This document shows positions 34,501 to 42,466 of a stretch of 64,000 bases of DNA, one piece after another. The notes beneath the pieces are model-generated. The model saw only the letters and a program-made list of their open reading frames with translations. It had not been told where the DNA came from and did no database searches. This stretch comes from Haliclystus octoradiatus (taxonomy: Eukaryota > Cnidaria > Staurozoa > Stauromedusae > Haliclystidae), in contig OU744449.1 of NCBI GenBank assembly GCA_916610825.1, forward strand, positions 10,250,243 to 10,314,242, in the 5' to 3' direction. Position numbers and translations under genes: made by a program. The number at the start of each line of letters is the position of its first letter. Positions within the stretch are counted from its first letter, which is position 1.

Positions 34501-37500
34501 TGATAAAATATCACAATTTAAATCTTATATGATGATCTGAGATGATTTTTAGACATTATAATTTTAGACATTTAATTGAATCTATTTTAGACAAAATAGA
34601 TTCAATTTATGGATCTTGCCGCCTAGGACTATTCGAAACACATAAAATCTTACTCTAGAAGCCCTTCTTTACCAGTATAAACTTCTTTGACTTCAGGACT
34701 GAAACAAAAATAAATTGAAAACAAATGAGTGAATATGCTGAAAATCTAAGTTGTATTATGTAAGATGTATTATGTAAGAAATGTGATGGTAAAATATGGT
34801 GTCAGACTCATTTATTCTGATTGGGTGATTCTTCTGCAGGTGTCCGACAAGACAAAAGGTTTAGCCATCCGGAATCTTGAACAACATTGTACGTTTTCTT
34901 CTGAATTTTTTTGTTGAGGTTTGGCCTATAAATCAAAAATTTATTGATTTTCTTCTGATTTGCTCTAGCCTTCTGAGATCTAGGATCTAAGGATCCCCAC
35001 TTTTGTCGGATCATGTTCTTGTGTTTGGGAATTCCCTGTGTTCATTAAAATTAATGAATTGTGTGAACTAGTCACGAATGTACCTCATTGATTAACTGCT
35101 CATGGAAGAAATATGAAATTCAGGATTGATACAATAGAAGAAGAATTTCAAGAGCATAAATTTATATTTGATTTAACCATTTCAAGATAGAGGATAGGCT
35201 TAGCGATAAAAAATAAACAGACTTAGGTTTAAACAACGTTTTGCAATAGCTCAATTGCATCTTCAGGTTAAAAGGAATAACATATTAAAATTACAAGGTT
35301 TTTATAGTAAAAATTTACGTGTTTATAAAATTGGGTAGGCCTACCAATTGTAGACCCAATTTTATAATCATGTAGATTTTTACTATAAATACTTTGTAAT
35401 TTTAATATGTTATTCCTTTTAACCTGAAGATGCAATTAAGCTATTGCGAAACATTGTTCAAAACTAAGTCTGTTTATTTTTTGTCGCTATCCTTTATCTT
35501 GAAATGTTTTTCGAAGAAACTTTTACTGGATTTAGCCATTATTCTGAGAATAAATAAATTGGTTGACGGGAGATTATGATAAAGTCTGCTAAACGTTGTT
35601 TAACCTAAGAGTTTAGAAATTAAAAGACAAGTATGAATAGTCATTATTCATCCTAGTTAAGGAAAATAATTTATTGTTAATACCTTGATGGTAGCATTGT
35701 GACAATTTTCTTGGCTTTCTCAGCAACATTTCTTGGAGTATTAACTCCTTCTGCTCCCAATTTTCTCAGTTCTTCCATCGCTTCAGGATAGACATCATTA
35801 ACAATTAATTTGTAACCATTTTTAATGAGATTTTTAGCCATAGAACTGCCCATATTACCAAGCCCAACAAAACCAATAGTTTCCTATATATAATATAAAC
35901 AAGAATAATAAGGAAGAAGTTACAATTAAAATTAAAATGTAAATAAATATTCGGCAATTGTTATGATTCCTTTGAACAGATAATCGTTAGCTGTTGTGAT
36001 TATATCTGTTTCACTTGACATTACCAGAAATTAGACATATTGAAATCGAATTTACAGTAATTCCGATTTTCAAGATTTGAACACTTTCCAAACAAATGTA
36101 TCCCAACTTTTACTTATCAATTTGTTGAAAAATTTATGCAAAGTGACCAAGGCATTTTACAGCAAGTCAATGTACACATTTTGGGTTTTAACTTTAAAGT
36201 GCACATGACACAAACAAATTTTATCACAGATTCAATTAGCTGAAGCTAAATGATGGAGAATGGTGACAACGATTTCTTAGTTTGAATGCGTATAAGCAGA
36301 GATATTTAATGCTGAACCTACCCTATTTTCGATCAGTCAATTTTTCCAAACTCAGAATGATAGTAGGAATGACAAGGGGCTTACTATAGGAAAAAGGACA
36401 ATTGAAATCTTCAAAAATCGTATCTCCACTCACTCGAAATCAAATGTCCGAGTCAGCTATGCCTACACTTTTGGGACACCTTCTTTGCTTGAAGTGAGTT
36501 CATTTAATGGAGAAACACATGATATATAAGGACATTTAATAGTTGAAAAAACACCTGACAAACACTTGTCACAAATGGAGGTGATGTGCACGTAAAACAG
36601 TGGGTGCACAATCCAAACCGGAGGCTGCGGAGGATGATTGACACATTTTTGACAGAAAAAAGTAAATCCAACATTTGATGTATTTCTTAATAAATTATAT
36701 TTATTTCAAGCAGAAAAGGTGTCTCAGAGGTGTTTGCATAGTTGACTTTGACGCACTTTTGATCTAGTGGGAAAGGAGATACAATTCTTTATAATTCTGA
36801 AATCACTTTTTAGTAAAGTAGGCTAAGCCTTTTTGTCATTCTGACTGTTGTTCGGAGTTTGGAAAACAGTGACTGATCGAGAATAGGGCAGATTCAACAT
36901 TAAATATCTCTGCTTAATATGGGTTCAAGCTAAGAAATCATTGTCATCATCTTTCATAATTTAGCTTCAGCTACCCGAATCTGTTTCAAAATGTTTTTGT
37001 GTCATGTGCACTTCAATGATTCTAAGTTACGTACTGGGTATCAAAGATTTAACAACAAGTTAGTAGAGTGAGATGCTCCGATTACAAAATTTATCAATTA
37101 CTTTTTACCAGTTATATATAGCAATCAGCCTATTAATCTGTAAACAAAGGAAATTTGAAAAATAATTTAAATCCTATGAAATTTATAATTCGCAGGCCTT
37201 TAAAAGCAGTTATTAAAGTTTTTTATTGAATATAATTAAATTTATTTGGAGTTAGCTGTCATGGCAATCATAGTAATTAGATCAGTTACTGTATATGTAA
37301 AAACGTCTGTTTTTAAAACAATACGGAGTCAGCTAGGTAATCATAAACGGACAAAACCTGAATACTCTCTACTTTCAAACAACAGCCGTGAAGCATCATG
37401 TTTGAAATGTCTAAGATTTAACACTAGGTTAGTTTGTATAACATGACTATATTAAAGCTTTTAAAATTCTTGAACCCTTACATCTTTTGATATGACAGCA

Positions 37501-37528
37501 TCCTTGGATCCACTTTCACTGTGAGCGG
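28586..37528 (-). CDS. HIBADH: 3-hydroxyisobutyrate dehydrogenase, mitochondrial, 8 exons, 5' incomplete
   Basis: This NAD-dependent enzyme oxidises 3-hydroxyisobutyrate to methylmalonate semialdehyde in mitochondrial valine breakdown. Minus-strand exons: 37528-37482, 35883-35684, 34698-34654, 34106-33985, 32039-31906, 30234-30158, 29426-29270, 28744-28586. All introns are GT-AG and phases agree, giving about 312 residues against roughly 336 in human. Visible motifs in order: Rossmann GFVGLGNMG with [32 protein letters not shown] (substrate loop); [24 protein letters not shown] with the family's catalytic lysine; [17 protein letters not shown]; final segment [15 protein letters not shown] then TAA. 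The first exon listed ([15 protein letters not shown]) is less certain. It needs an upstream exon ending with one spare base and encoding the start and import peptide, and none was recognised. Confidence 0.93.
28967..29060 (-). tRNA. tRNA-like sequence with intact A and B boxes (functional status doubtful)
   Basis: On the minus strand the A box TAGTCTCAGTGG and a perfect B box GGTTCGATTCC occur about 40 bases apart, as in tRNA genes. Cloverleaf folding by eye is imperfect: about 5 of 7 acceptor pairs, a weak T stem and no convincing anticodon arm. It may be a decayed tRNA gene, an unusual tRNA, or a SINE head without its body. It lies in the last HIBADH intron in the same orientation as that gene. 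Confidence 0.4.
29591..29655 (-). mobile_element. tRNA-derived SINE head fragment, copy 3
   Basis: The minus strand reads AGAGGCTAGAGCATTGGACC, CGTCCCGCAAGGTCT, GGATGAACCCCCTGTAC. It matches the head of the SINE at 13,292 (GTGGCTAGGGTGTTGGACC, GGCCCGCAGGGTCTC, GGTTCAATCCCTGTCC). The body and tail are absent. Confidence 0.5.
29935..30045. mobile_element. TTCATGAAC-family MITE, copy 17
   Basis: GAACACCTTATAAACAGTCC, then CAGCTCATGATAATCAGTCC, CATTCAACATTCATGAACTG and the end TTTTCACAG. It lies in a HIBADH intron. Confidence 0.5.
30581..30684. mobile_element. TTCATGAAC-family MITE, copy 18
   Basis: Left end CCCCTGCAAAAACATTTCAG, centre AATGTTGAATGGCCCAATC, right ATTCACACAGGGG. It lies in a HIBADH intron. 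Confidence 0.65.
31400..31870. mobile_element. Possible diverged hAT-like MITE of the CAGGGTC family
   Basis: ATCACGGACCCATTTTTTTT near 31,423 and TTAATGGACCCTGAG near 31,830 could be the two ends. Internal motifs GGATTCCGGGACTGG and TATAATCCCGAAAGG resemble the family's ATCCTGGAATCC. It is heavily decayed and lies in a HIBADH intron. Confidence 0.3.
32173..32275. mobile_element. TTCATGAAC-family MITE, copy 19
   Basis: GCCTGTAAAAAAACCGTTC then AGGAGTTCATGAACAGTTTG; right half ATGAAATGTTCATTAACTG. The 3' end is diverged. Confidence 0.55.
32818..32940. mobile_element. TTCATGAAC-family MITE, copy 20, with internal triplication
   Basis: The unit TTTATGAGCAG occurs three times in a row, then GTTCATGAACATAATG and GTTCATGAACTGTTC; the right end is ACTGTTTTTCGCAGGAG. 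The triplication shows internal tandem expansion of the palindromic motif. Confidence 0.65.
33128..33367 (+). pseudogene. Possible retroelement ORF fragment
   Basis: A 79-residue open frame contains [17 protein letters not shown] and later [14 protein letters not shown]. The first segment recalls the basic helix (D-L-T-x-E-x...L) near the C-terminus of some LINE ORF1-like proteins. It has no recognisable domain otherwise, starts after a non-coding context, and lies antisense in a HIBADH intron. The family assignment is a guess. Confidence 0.2.
33707..33851. mobile_element. hAT-like MITE (CAGGGTC family), truncated copy
   Basis: GTCCGACAAAAGGTTTAGCC, TTCTGGAATCCTAGAATGG, then AGGATTCCAGGATACC and the end TTTCGTCGGACCCTG. 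The left CAGG is missing. Together with the copy at 34,838 it brackets HIBADH exon 34106-33985. Confidence 0.7.
34838..35014. mobile_element. hAT-like MITE (CAGGGTC family), diverged copy
   Basis: GTGTCCGACAAGACAAAAGG, GCCATCCGGAATCTTG at the left; GATCTAGGATCTAAGGATCC and CTTTTGTCGGATCATG at the right. It is in a HIBADH intron. Confidence 0.65.
35177..35508. repeat. Long foldback D: near-perfect ~140-bp inverted arms
   Basis: The left arm runs CATTTCAAGATAGAGGATAG, AATAAACAGACTTAG, TGCATCTTCAGGTTAAAAGG, AATAACATATTAAAATTAC. The right arm is its reverse complement: GTAATTTTAATATGTTATTC, CCTTTTAACCTGAAGATGCA, CTAAGTCTGTTTATTTTTTG, TATCCTTTATCTTGAAATG. The short centre carries ATTGGGTAGGCCTACCAATT, itself a perfect palindrome around TAGGCCTA. 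It is intronic in HIBADH and has no coding capacity. Confidence 0.9.
36195..37018. repeat. Long foldback E: ~310-bp inverted arms
   Basis: Left-arm landmarks: AAGTGCACATGACACAAACA, TTAGCTGAAGCTAAATG, AAGCAGAGATATTTAATGC, TTTCGATCAGTCAATTTTTC, TTGGGACACC. They reappear inverted from about 36,707: GGTGTCTCAG, CAGTGACTGATCGAGAATAG, TTAAATATCTCTGCTTAATA, TTTAGCTTCAGCTACC, TTTTGTGTCATGTGCACTTC. The middle ~200 bases are unique. The arm ends look like long terminal inverted repeats of a DNA element. A diverged single arm lies at 14,566-14,895. It is in the first HIBADH intron seen. Confidence 0.85.
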
Positions 37529-37689
37529 CTATAAAATTAAACAGAATACAATGCACCACTTATTAATAATTAATAGGCCTAACGATTCAAATATGTTATG
37601 TTAAATTAATAGGATATCATTATAATAAATATTATGATTTAAATTTATCCAAGCCAACCGGAATTTATTGAGGTTGCAGAATCAGCCAA

Positions 37690-37790
37690 CAGTGAAACCT
37701 GTATATAGCAGCCAGCTATGAGGTGTAGGTAAATTGACCACTATGTGCAGGTGGCCTTTATATACAGAGTTGATTCAATAGAAGACACAT
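37690..37790. mobile_element. Pogo/Tigger-like MITE, left half only
   Basis: CAGTGAAACCTGTATATAGC, then GACCACTATGTGCAGGTGGC and TTTATATACAGAGTTG. It stops where foldback F begins. Confidence 0.7.
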
Positions 37791-37792
37791 TA

Positions 37793-38530
37793 TGACAAGA
37801 TATTAAATAGAACCAAGATGGTCTAACTCAGATTTGAGTTTTAAAGAGTTTTAAACAGGCCATAATATTATCTTACCTTTGTGAAATCAACCAAACAAAA
37901 TGTATTCAACATCTTCAAGTAGGCTATTGAATAATTCAAATTTAAAAATAACATCTTCGTCCGACATCAATAACATCCTCAAAAGTCCAATATCGATCGT
38001 TTCCAAACACTCTGATCGCTTCTGGTAAGGCAGAATCACTGAGAATTGGCCCCAAAAGCTATTTTAAGATCATCTAGTTTTGATGCGAAAAAATTTTGGG
38101 GTTCAGATTATCAAGCAAACAAACTTAGTCTATTGTGAAAAGTAAAACATTTATTTGCACGGTTCAGATGAAATCATGAAACCCGGTTCTGTTTGATTGA
38201 TAATATGACCCCCGGAAATACTTTCACATAAAACCGAGATGATCTTAAAATAGCCAATTCTCAGTGATCCGTGGCATAAGCGATCAAAATGTTTGGAAAT
38301 GATCGATATTGGGTCAACAAAGATAGACTTTTGAGGATGTTATTGATGTTGGACAAGGATGTTGTTTTTAAATTTGAACTATTCAATACTTGAGGATGTT
38401 AAATACATTTTATTTGGTTGATTTTCACAAAGATAAGATGATATAATGACCTGTTTAAAACTCTTTAAAAAACAAATCTGAGTTAGACTATCTTGGTCTA
38501 AATATAATATCTTGATTGTGATGATTCAAT
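37793..38530. repeat. Long foldback F: ~300-bp inverted arms
   Basis: Left arm: AAGATGGTCTAACTCAG, TTTGTGAAATCAACCAAAC, ATTCAACATCTTCAAG, CAATAACATCCTCAAAAGTC, CCAAAAGCTATTTTAAGATC. Right arm, inverted: GATCTTAAAATAGCC, GACTTTTGAGGATGTTATTG, CTTGAGGATGTTAAATAC, GTTGATTTTCACAAAG, CTGAGTTAGACTATCTTGG. The loop covers about 38,100-38,200. The element lies just upstream of the first HIBADH exon seen, where the missing 5' exon might be expected. Confidence 0.88.
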
Positions 38531-38689
38531 TGTAGACATACACAGAGTGACTTTATGGACACAGTGCAGCCTCTGTAGGCCTATAGAGGCACTGGCATCA
38601 GGTTGAGCTGTAGCCTACTATGAAATGAAGCTCACAAAACTTTAACAGCTGTAGCTGGAAGTGCCGTGAATTTTGTTCTGTTGATAAAC

Positions 38690-38820
38690 AATTATGAAAA
38701 CTTTTAAACGGAAAACAGGCCATTTAACATTAATGAACATTTTATGATAGCCTATATAGGCCTATCCATGAAACCTGTTAATCAAGTGCTCATCAACTGT
38801 TCATGAACTTGTGGAAGTTT
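38690..38820. mobile_element. TTCATGAAC-family MITE, last copy in the window
   Basis: ACAGGCCATTTAACATTAATG, and CATCAACTGTTCATGAAC, with a TAGGCCTA motif between. No further copy of this family was seen from here to 64,000. Confidence 0.5.
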
Positions 38821-38845
38821 GTAGATACAGGAGCTTATTTATGGG

Positions 38846-39025
38846 CAGGGTCCCACAAAAGGTTCAGCCTTCTGGAATCCTAGAAAATTTTCAACATGTT
38901 CTTCTGAATTTTTTATTGAAGTTTGACCTATAAATCATCAAAAATCTTAATTTTCTTTTGAATTTTCTCTAGCCTTCCGGTAGGCCTATCTAGGATTTCA
39001 GGATTCTTATCTTTGTAGGACCCTG
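38846..39025. mobile_element. hAT-like MITE (CAGGGTC family), complete copy
   Basis: The left end is CAGGGTCCCACAAAAGG, the right end CTTTGTAGGACCCTG, and inner motifs are TTCTGGAATCCTAG and GATTTCAGGATTC. The flanks TTTATGGG and ATTGTGGG agree at 6 of 8 bases, a possible decayed 8-bp target duplication. Confidence 0.75.
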
Positions 39026-39619
39026 ATTGTGGGGAGACCAAATACGCTGGAATGATAAGGACAGACTAGAAAATCAAGGAAAATTTAATTGCTAACAGGA
39101 ACAGGAACAACTAGGCCTACTCTCTTATAATATCAAATACTATGTGTAACCTGGCTAAAATAGACAATAATGAGAATGGCTGGCCACACGACATACAGTA
39201 TCATCAAGGAATAAATTATCTGCATTATTGTAAGCAAAGTGTAAAAATGTAGACTTCTACAATAATCCTGCATCCTTGCCTTTACAAAAAAGTTGAAGCG
39301 TGCATGGCTTGTTTCAAATTATGCGGATGCATATCATGCTTTTAATTATTTAATAGCATTCGTAGAATTTGACTAGTTTTAAAGAAAAGGTAGAAAAAGT
39401 TGATTAAGTTGGTGAGTTGACTTTTCTCAGCTATCCTAGTATTCGCCATTCTATTTCTTCACATTCAAATGACACCAAAAATCAGAACTATAGGCTGTAG
39501 TTTAGGCCTACATCTGCAGTGTTGAGCTGAGTGTTGATAATGATCATTACATTGTGATCTATTTGACTTTATTCAGCTGATTATCATCTCCTTATAATAT
39601 CAATTTATTGACGTCAGAG

Positions 39620-39792
39620 CAGGGTCTGATAGGAATAGAAATCCTGGAATCCTAGATCTGGAAGGTTAGAGAAAATTCAGAAAAAAGTTGATATTTTTAT
39701 GATTTATTGGTCAAACATCAACAAAAAAATTCAGAAGAAAATGTTGAAATGCCTCTAGGATTCCAGAAGGCTGGACCTTTTGTCAGACCCTG
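39620..39792. mobile_element. hAT-like MITE with perfect 8-bp target duplication
   Basis: This 173-base element begins CAGGGTCTGATAGG and ends CTTTTGTCAGACCCTG. It is flanked on both sides by CGTCAGAG (39,612-39,619 and 39,793-39,800). An 8-bp duplication with CAGGG termini is diagnostic of the hAT superfamily. The interior repeats AATCCTGGAATCCTAG on the left and its near inverse GCCTCTAGGATTCCAGAAGG on the right. It has no coding capacity and is the reference copy for this family. Confidence 0.9.
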
Positions 39793-40217
39793 CGTCAGAG
39801 TACATCTGCTTTGTTCAATGTTAGAATGCAATAAGAATGGAATATTGTGCAATCGTGCTTTGCCCTACATAAATTTGTAAGAACGGAAAGCCGTATTTTG
39901 ATCTGCATAATTAAATTGTTTAGAAGACCATGAAATTCACAACACAGCATCACAAGCAAAATCCTAGCAATACAGCATAGCCAACTGAATAAACCACTGT
40001 ATCGAAAACTTTGCAGTCTGCAACATTGTTATGTTTGTGTGCAGATTTACAGTGTGAGCCTTGCATCAAACTTCATCTATAATTGGTGGTGGGAGATTCC
40101 AGATTTGCAAATAGGGCTATCGAAATTGATCAATATATCGAGGGGCAGCAGCTGCAGGGGACTTTGCTGCAGATTAATTGATCACTATCAAATCAAATGC
40201 AATGTGTATTAATAGAA

Positions 40218-40310
40218 ATAGAATCCAGTCTGCAGATTATGGCAATGGCGCACCCGAGCTTCAACGATATTTAGAAACTGCCGTTATCTGCAGACTGGAA
40301 TAGAATCTTC
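40218..40310. repeat. Hairpin around CCAGTCTGCAGAT
   Basis: AATAGAATCCAGTCTGCAG followed by ATTATGGCA at 40,220-40,250 is mirrored by TGCCGTTATCTGCAGACTGG at 40,282-40,301 and AATAGAATC. The loop is about 35 bases. It is non-coding, between HIBADH and LRRC45. Confidence 0.65.
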
Positions 40311-40904
40311 GCACGCTGTTAGGATCAAATACATGTAACAAAATATATGAAGCATTTAAAGCTAGCTTCTTGCTTAGGCCTATATTTCAGCAATAAGTAA
40401 GCTAAATAAATCGAAACAACCACAACAACAATAATAAATGTCTGGTCTGAGTGCAAATTCTATCGGGGCATCTAGCCAACTGTATGTGATCGACAATGAT
40501 CTAAATAACAAGAACAACATTGATGGAAAGGTAGACAAATGATTTCGAATCTAATTCAGTTTTACGATCAATATCATAATATCCACATGTCATCAACAAC
40601 TTCAAGTCTGGCCAGTCACTCTGTCACGGCTGTCTCCACACAAAAGCCCAACAAAAATACCTCGTGTAAAGCTTCTTATACATGTTGTAACAGCATATCG
40701 TTGGATTCTGAATAAGCTTGCCATAGTTTATACTTGTAATATATAGTTTGTTTGAACCATATGAGATATATCAAGTACTGATGACAATTAATTATGTTTT
40801 GAACAAGAAAAGTGGGTTGTATTTATCATTCAACGTGACACTAAGAACGATTTTGGCACTTTGAAAGTTGTATGATGCAAAAAACGAGGCTACAGTGGGA
40901 TGCC

Positions 40905-41265
40905 CTGTGGAAAGAAGATAATCCGATGACAGTATCACAAATCAACAAGATCATCTTGATTACAGTCTCAGGAAGTTTGGGATTTGAAATTGATGAACGG
41001 GACTGGAAATGATCTAGAATCAAGCAGTATCTGATTTGGAGCCAATTATGCCAATAGTAAGCAAAAGATTATGAAATAATGCACACTGCTCCCTACAGTC
41101 CCTAAGCATTTTTTAAACATATATTTTTCTAATACATTTGCACTGTTTACATCAGATTGTGCATCTTGAATAAGCTTGTGGCAAGAAGATAATCCGATGA
41201 CAGTATCACAAATCAACAAGATTATCTTGATTACAGTCTCAGAAAGTTTGGGATTTGGAATTTTG
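40905..41265. repeat. Direct duplication of an ~85-bp segment
   Basis: ATCCGATGACAGTATCACAA, ATCAACAAGAT and GATTACAGTCTCAGGAAG at 40,918-40,980 recur at 41,194-41,255 with few changes (GATTACAGTCTCAGAAAG). The minus-strand open frames across both copies are by-products of this duplication. Confidence 0.75.
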
Positions 41266-41404
41266 CATCTTGCACAATCTGGCTGCATTACATTTAGATT
41301 ACATTTAGGATTGATTAATGCGCAACTAACGTTCTTTAGAAAACATTCAAATTCTGAAGATTTGACTGCACTATTTATGACATATATTTCAAACTAAAAC
41401 AGGT

Positions 41405-41628
41405 CTGAAATCCAACAGTGCAAGTGCAGCCTTTAAGTGCAGAGTGGGGAGCAGATCAGGTTAGGGATAGGAACCCTTGTCTTGCCCACAGGGTCTTCAT
41501 GAGTTCCATCTCTGGTAGGAGCGTTATTGGTTGGCACCAGGAAGAGCAACCGGTCATCGACCAGCCACCCCGGTAAAAACAAGCTTCAAGTTTACCGCTT
41601 TGAGGATAAATAAGGAATCCAAAAAATC
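41405..41628 (+). mobile_element. tRNA-derived SINE, copy 2 (diverged head)
   Basis: The body GGTTGGCACCAGGAAGAGC, CCAGCCACCCCGGTAAAAAC and tail AAGCTTCAAGTTTACCGC match the SINE at 13,292. The tRNA-like head is not convincing. Confidence 0.7.
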
Positions 41629-41841
41629 TTACTTTCTCTATTATTTGCTAAAAACCTGCTGAGTTGTATTATCTTTTGGTAATCATGTAGACGGGTCATC
41701 TTGTAGGTTAAATATCAGCAAATACCACCAAATCGAATGCTTCCATAATCCATATGGTGGAACAGTTAACCAAAGAGTGTGTTACCCTTAAATTTTTATA
41801 TGTAGTCCTTCAATTCAAAGCTGGACAAAGAAAACTGAGTA

Positions 41842-42019
41842 CAGTGAAACCTGTATATAACAGCCAGCTACGAGAGGTAGATGAATCGACCATTATATGC
41901 AGGTTGCCTTTATATACAGGGTTGAATCAATTAGAACATATTATTTTAGTCATGGAGAGGGTGACCACTATAGACAGGTGGCCATTATATAGAGGTGACC
42001 GTTATAACAGGTTTGACTG
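41842..42019. mobile_element. Pogo/Tigger-like MITE, complete reference copy
   Basis: A 178-base element starts CAGTGAAACCTGTATATAAC and ends CCGTTATAACAGGTTTGACTG. TA is present at both borders (41,840-41 and 42,020-21). Inside are several outward and inward copies of CTATATACAGG or GACCACTATAGACAGGTGG, so the element is internally palindromic. Confidence 0.85.
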
Positions 42020-42466
42020 TAGTTTATTTTGTATGTATTGATATTATGTATGTATGTTTTGTATGTATGTATGTCTTAATACGAAACAAAACCAAGACTT
42101 CTGTGAATTGTGAAACAATCATCTCTTTATATGGAGAATTTATATGTTGTGCTGGTGTGACTGTGTATGTAAGCGTGTGTACGTACATGTACTCAACTCC
42201 TTATAGTATAACAAACTATATTGATCATTTTTGATTATAATTGTGATTAGTATAATTAGTGAGACATTTTAGAAAAAATATACATGTACATATAGGACTG
42301 AATGTAAAATATTTCAGATTATATTACTTTTTGAATTGCATAATAAATAGTAAATAGCTGTAAAAAAGTACTGTAACTAATTTGAGCAAATATGGCTGGA
42401 ATCGATGGTAAAACGATAGCATTTCATATCCGCTACTTTCAGATATACAAGTAATTAAATTAGTCA

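Noticed and set aside
37870-37920. MLNTFCLVDFTK followed by GTAAG as the HIBADH first exon
   Set aside because: The ATG-to-donor segment ends in phase 0 but phase 1 is needed, and it lies inside foldback F with an inverted partner at 38,400.
40841-41288. Two similar minus-strand frames as a small gene pair
   Set aside because: The similarity is nucleotide-level direct duplication and the frames have no initiation context or motif.
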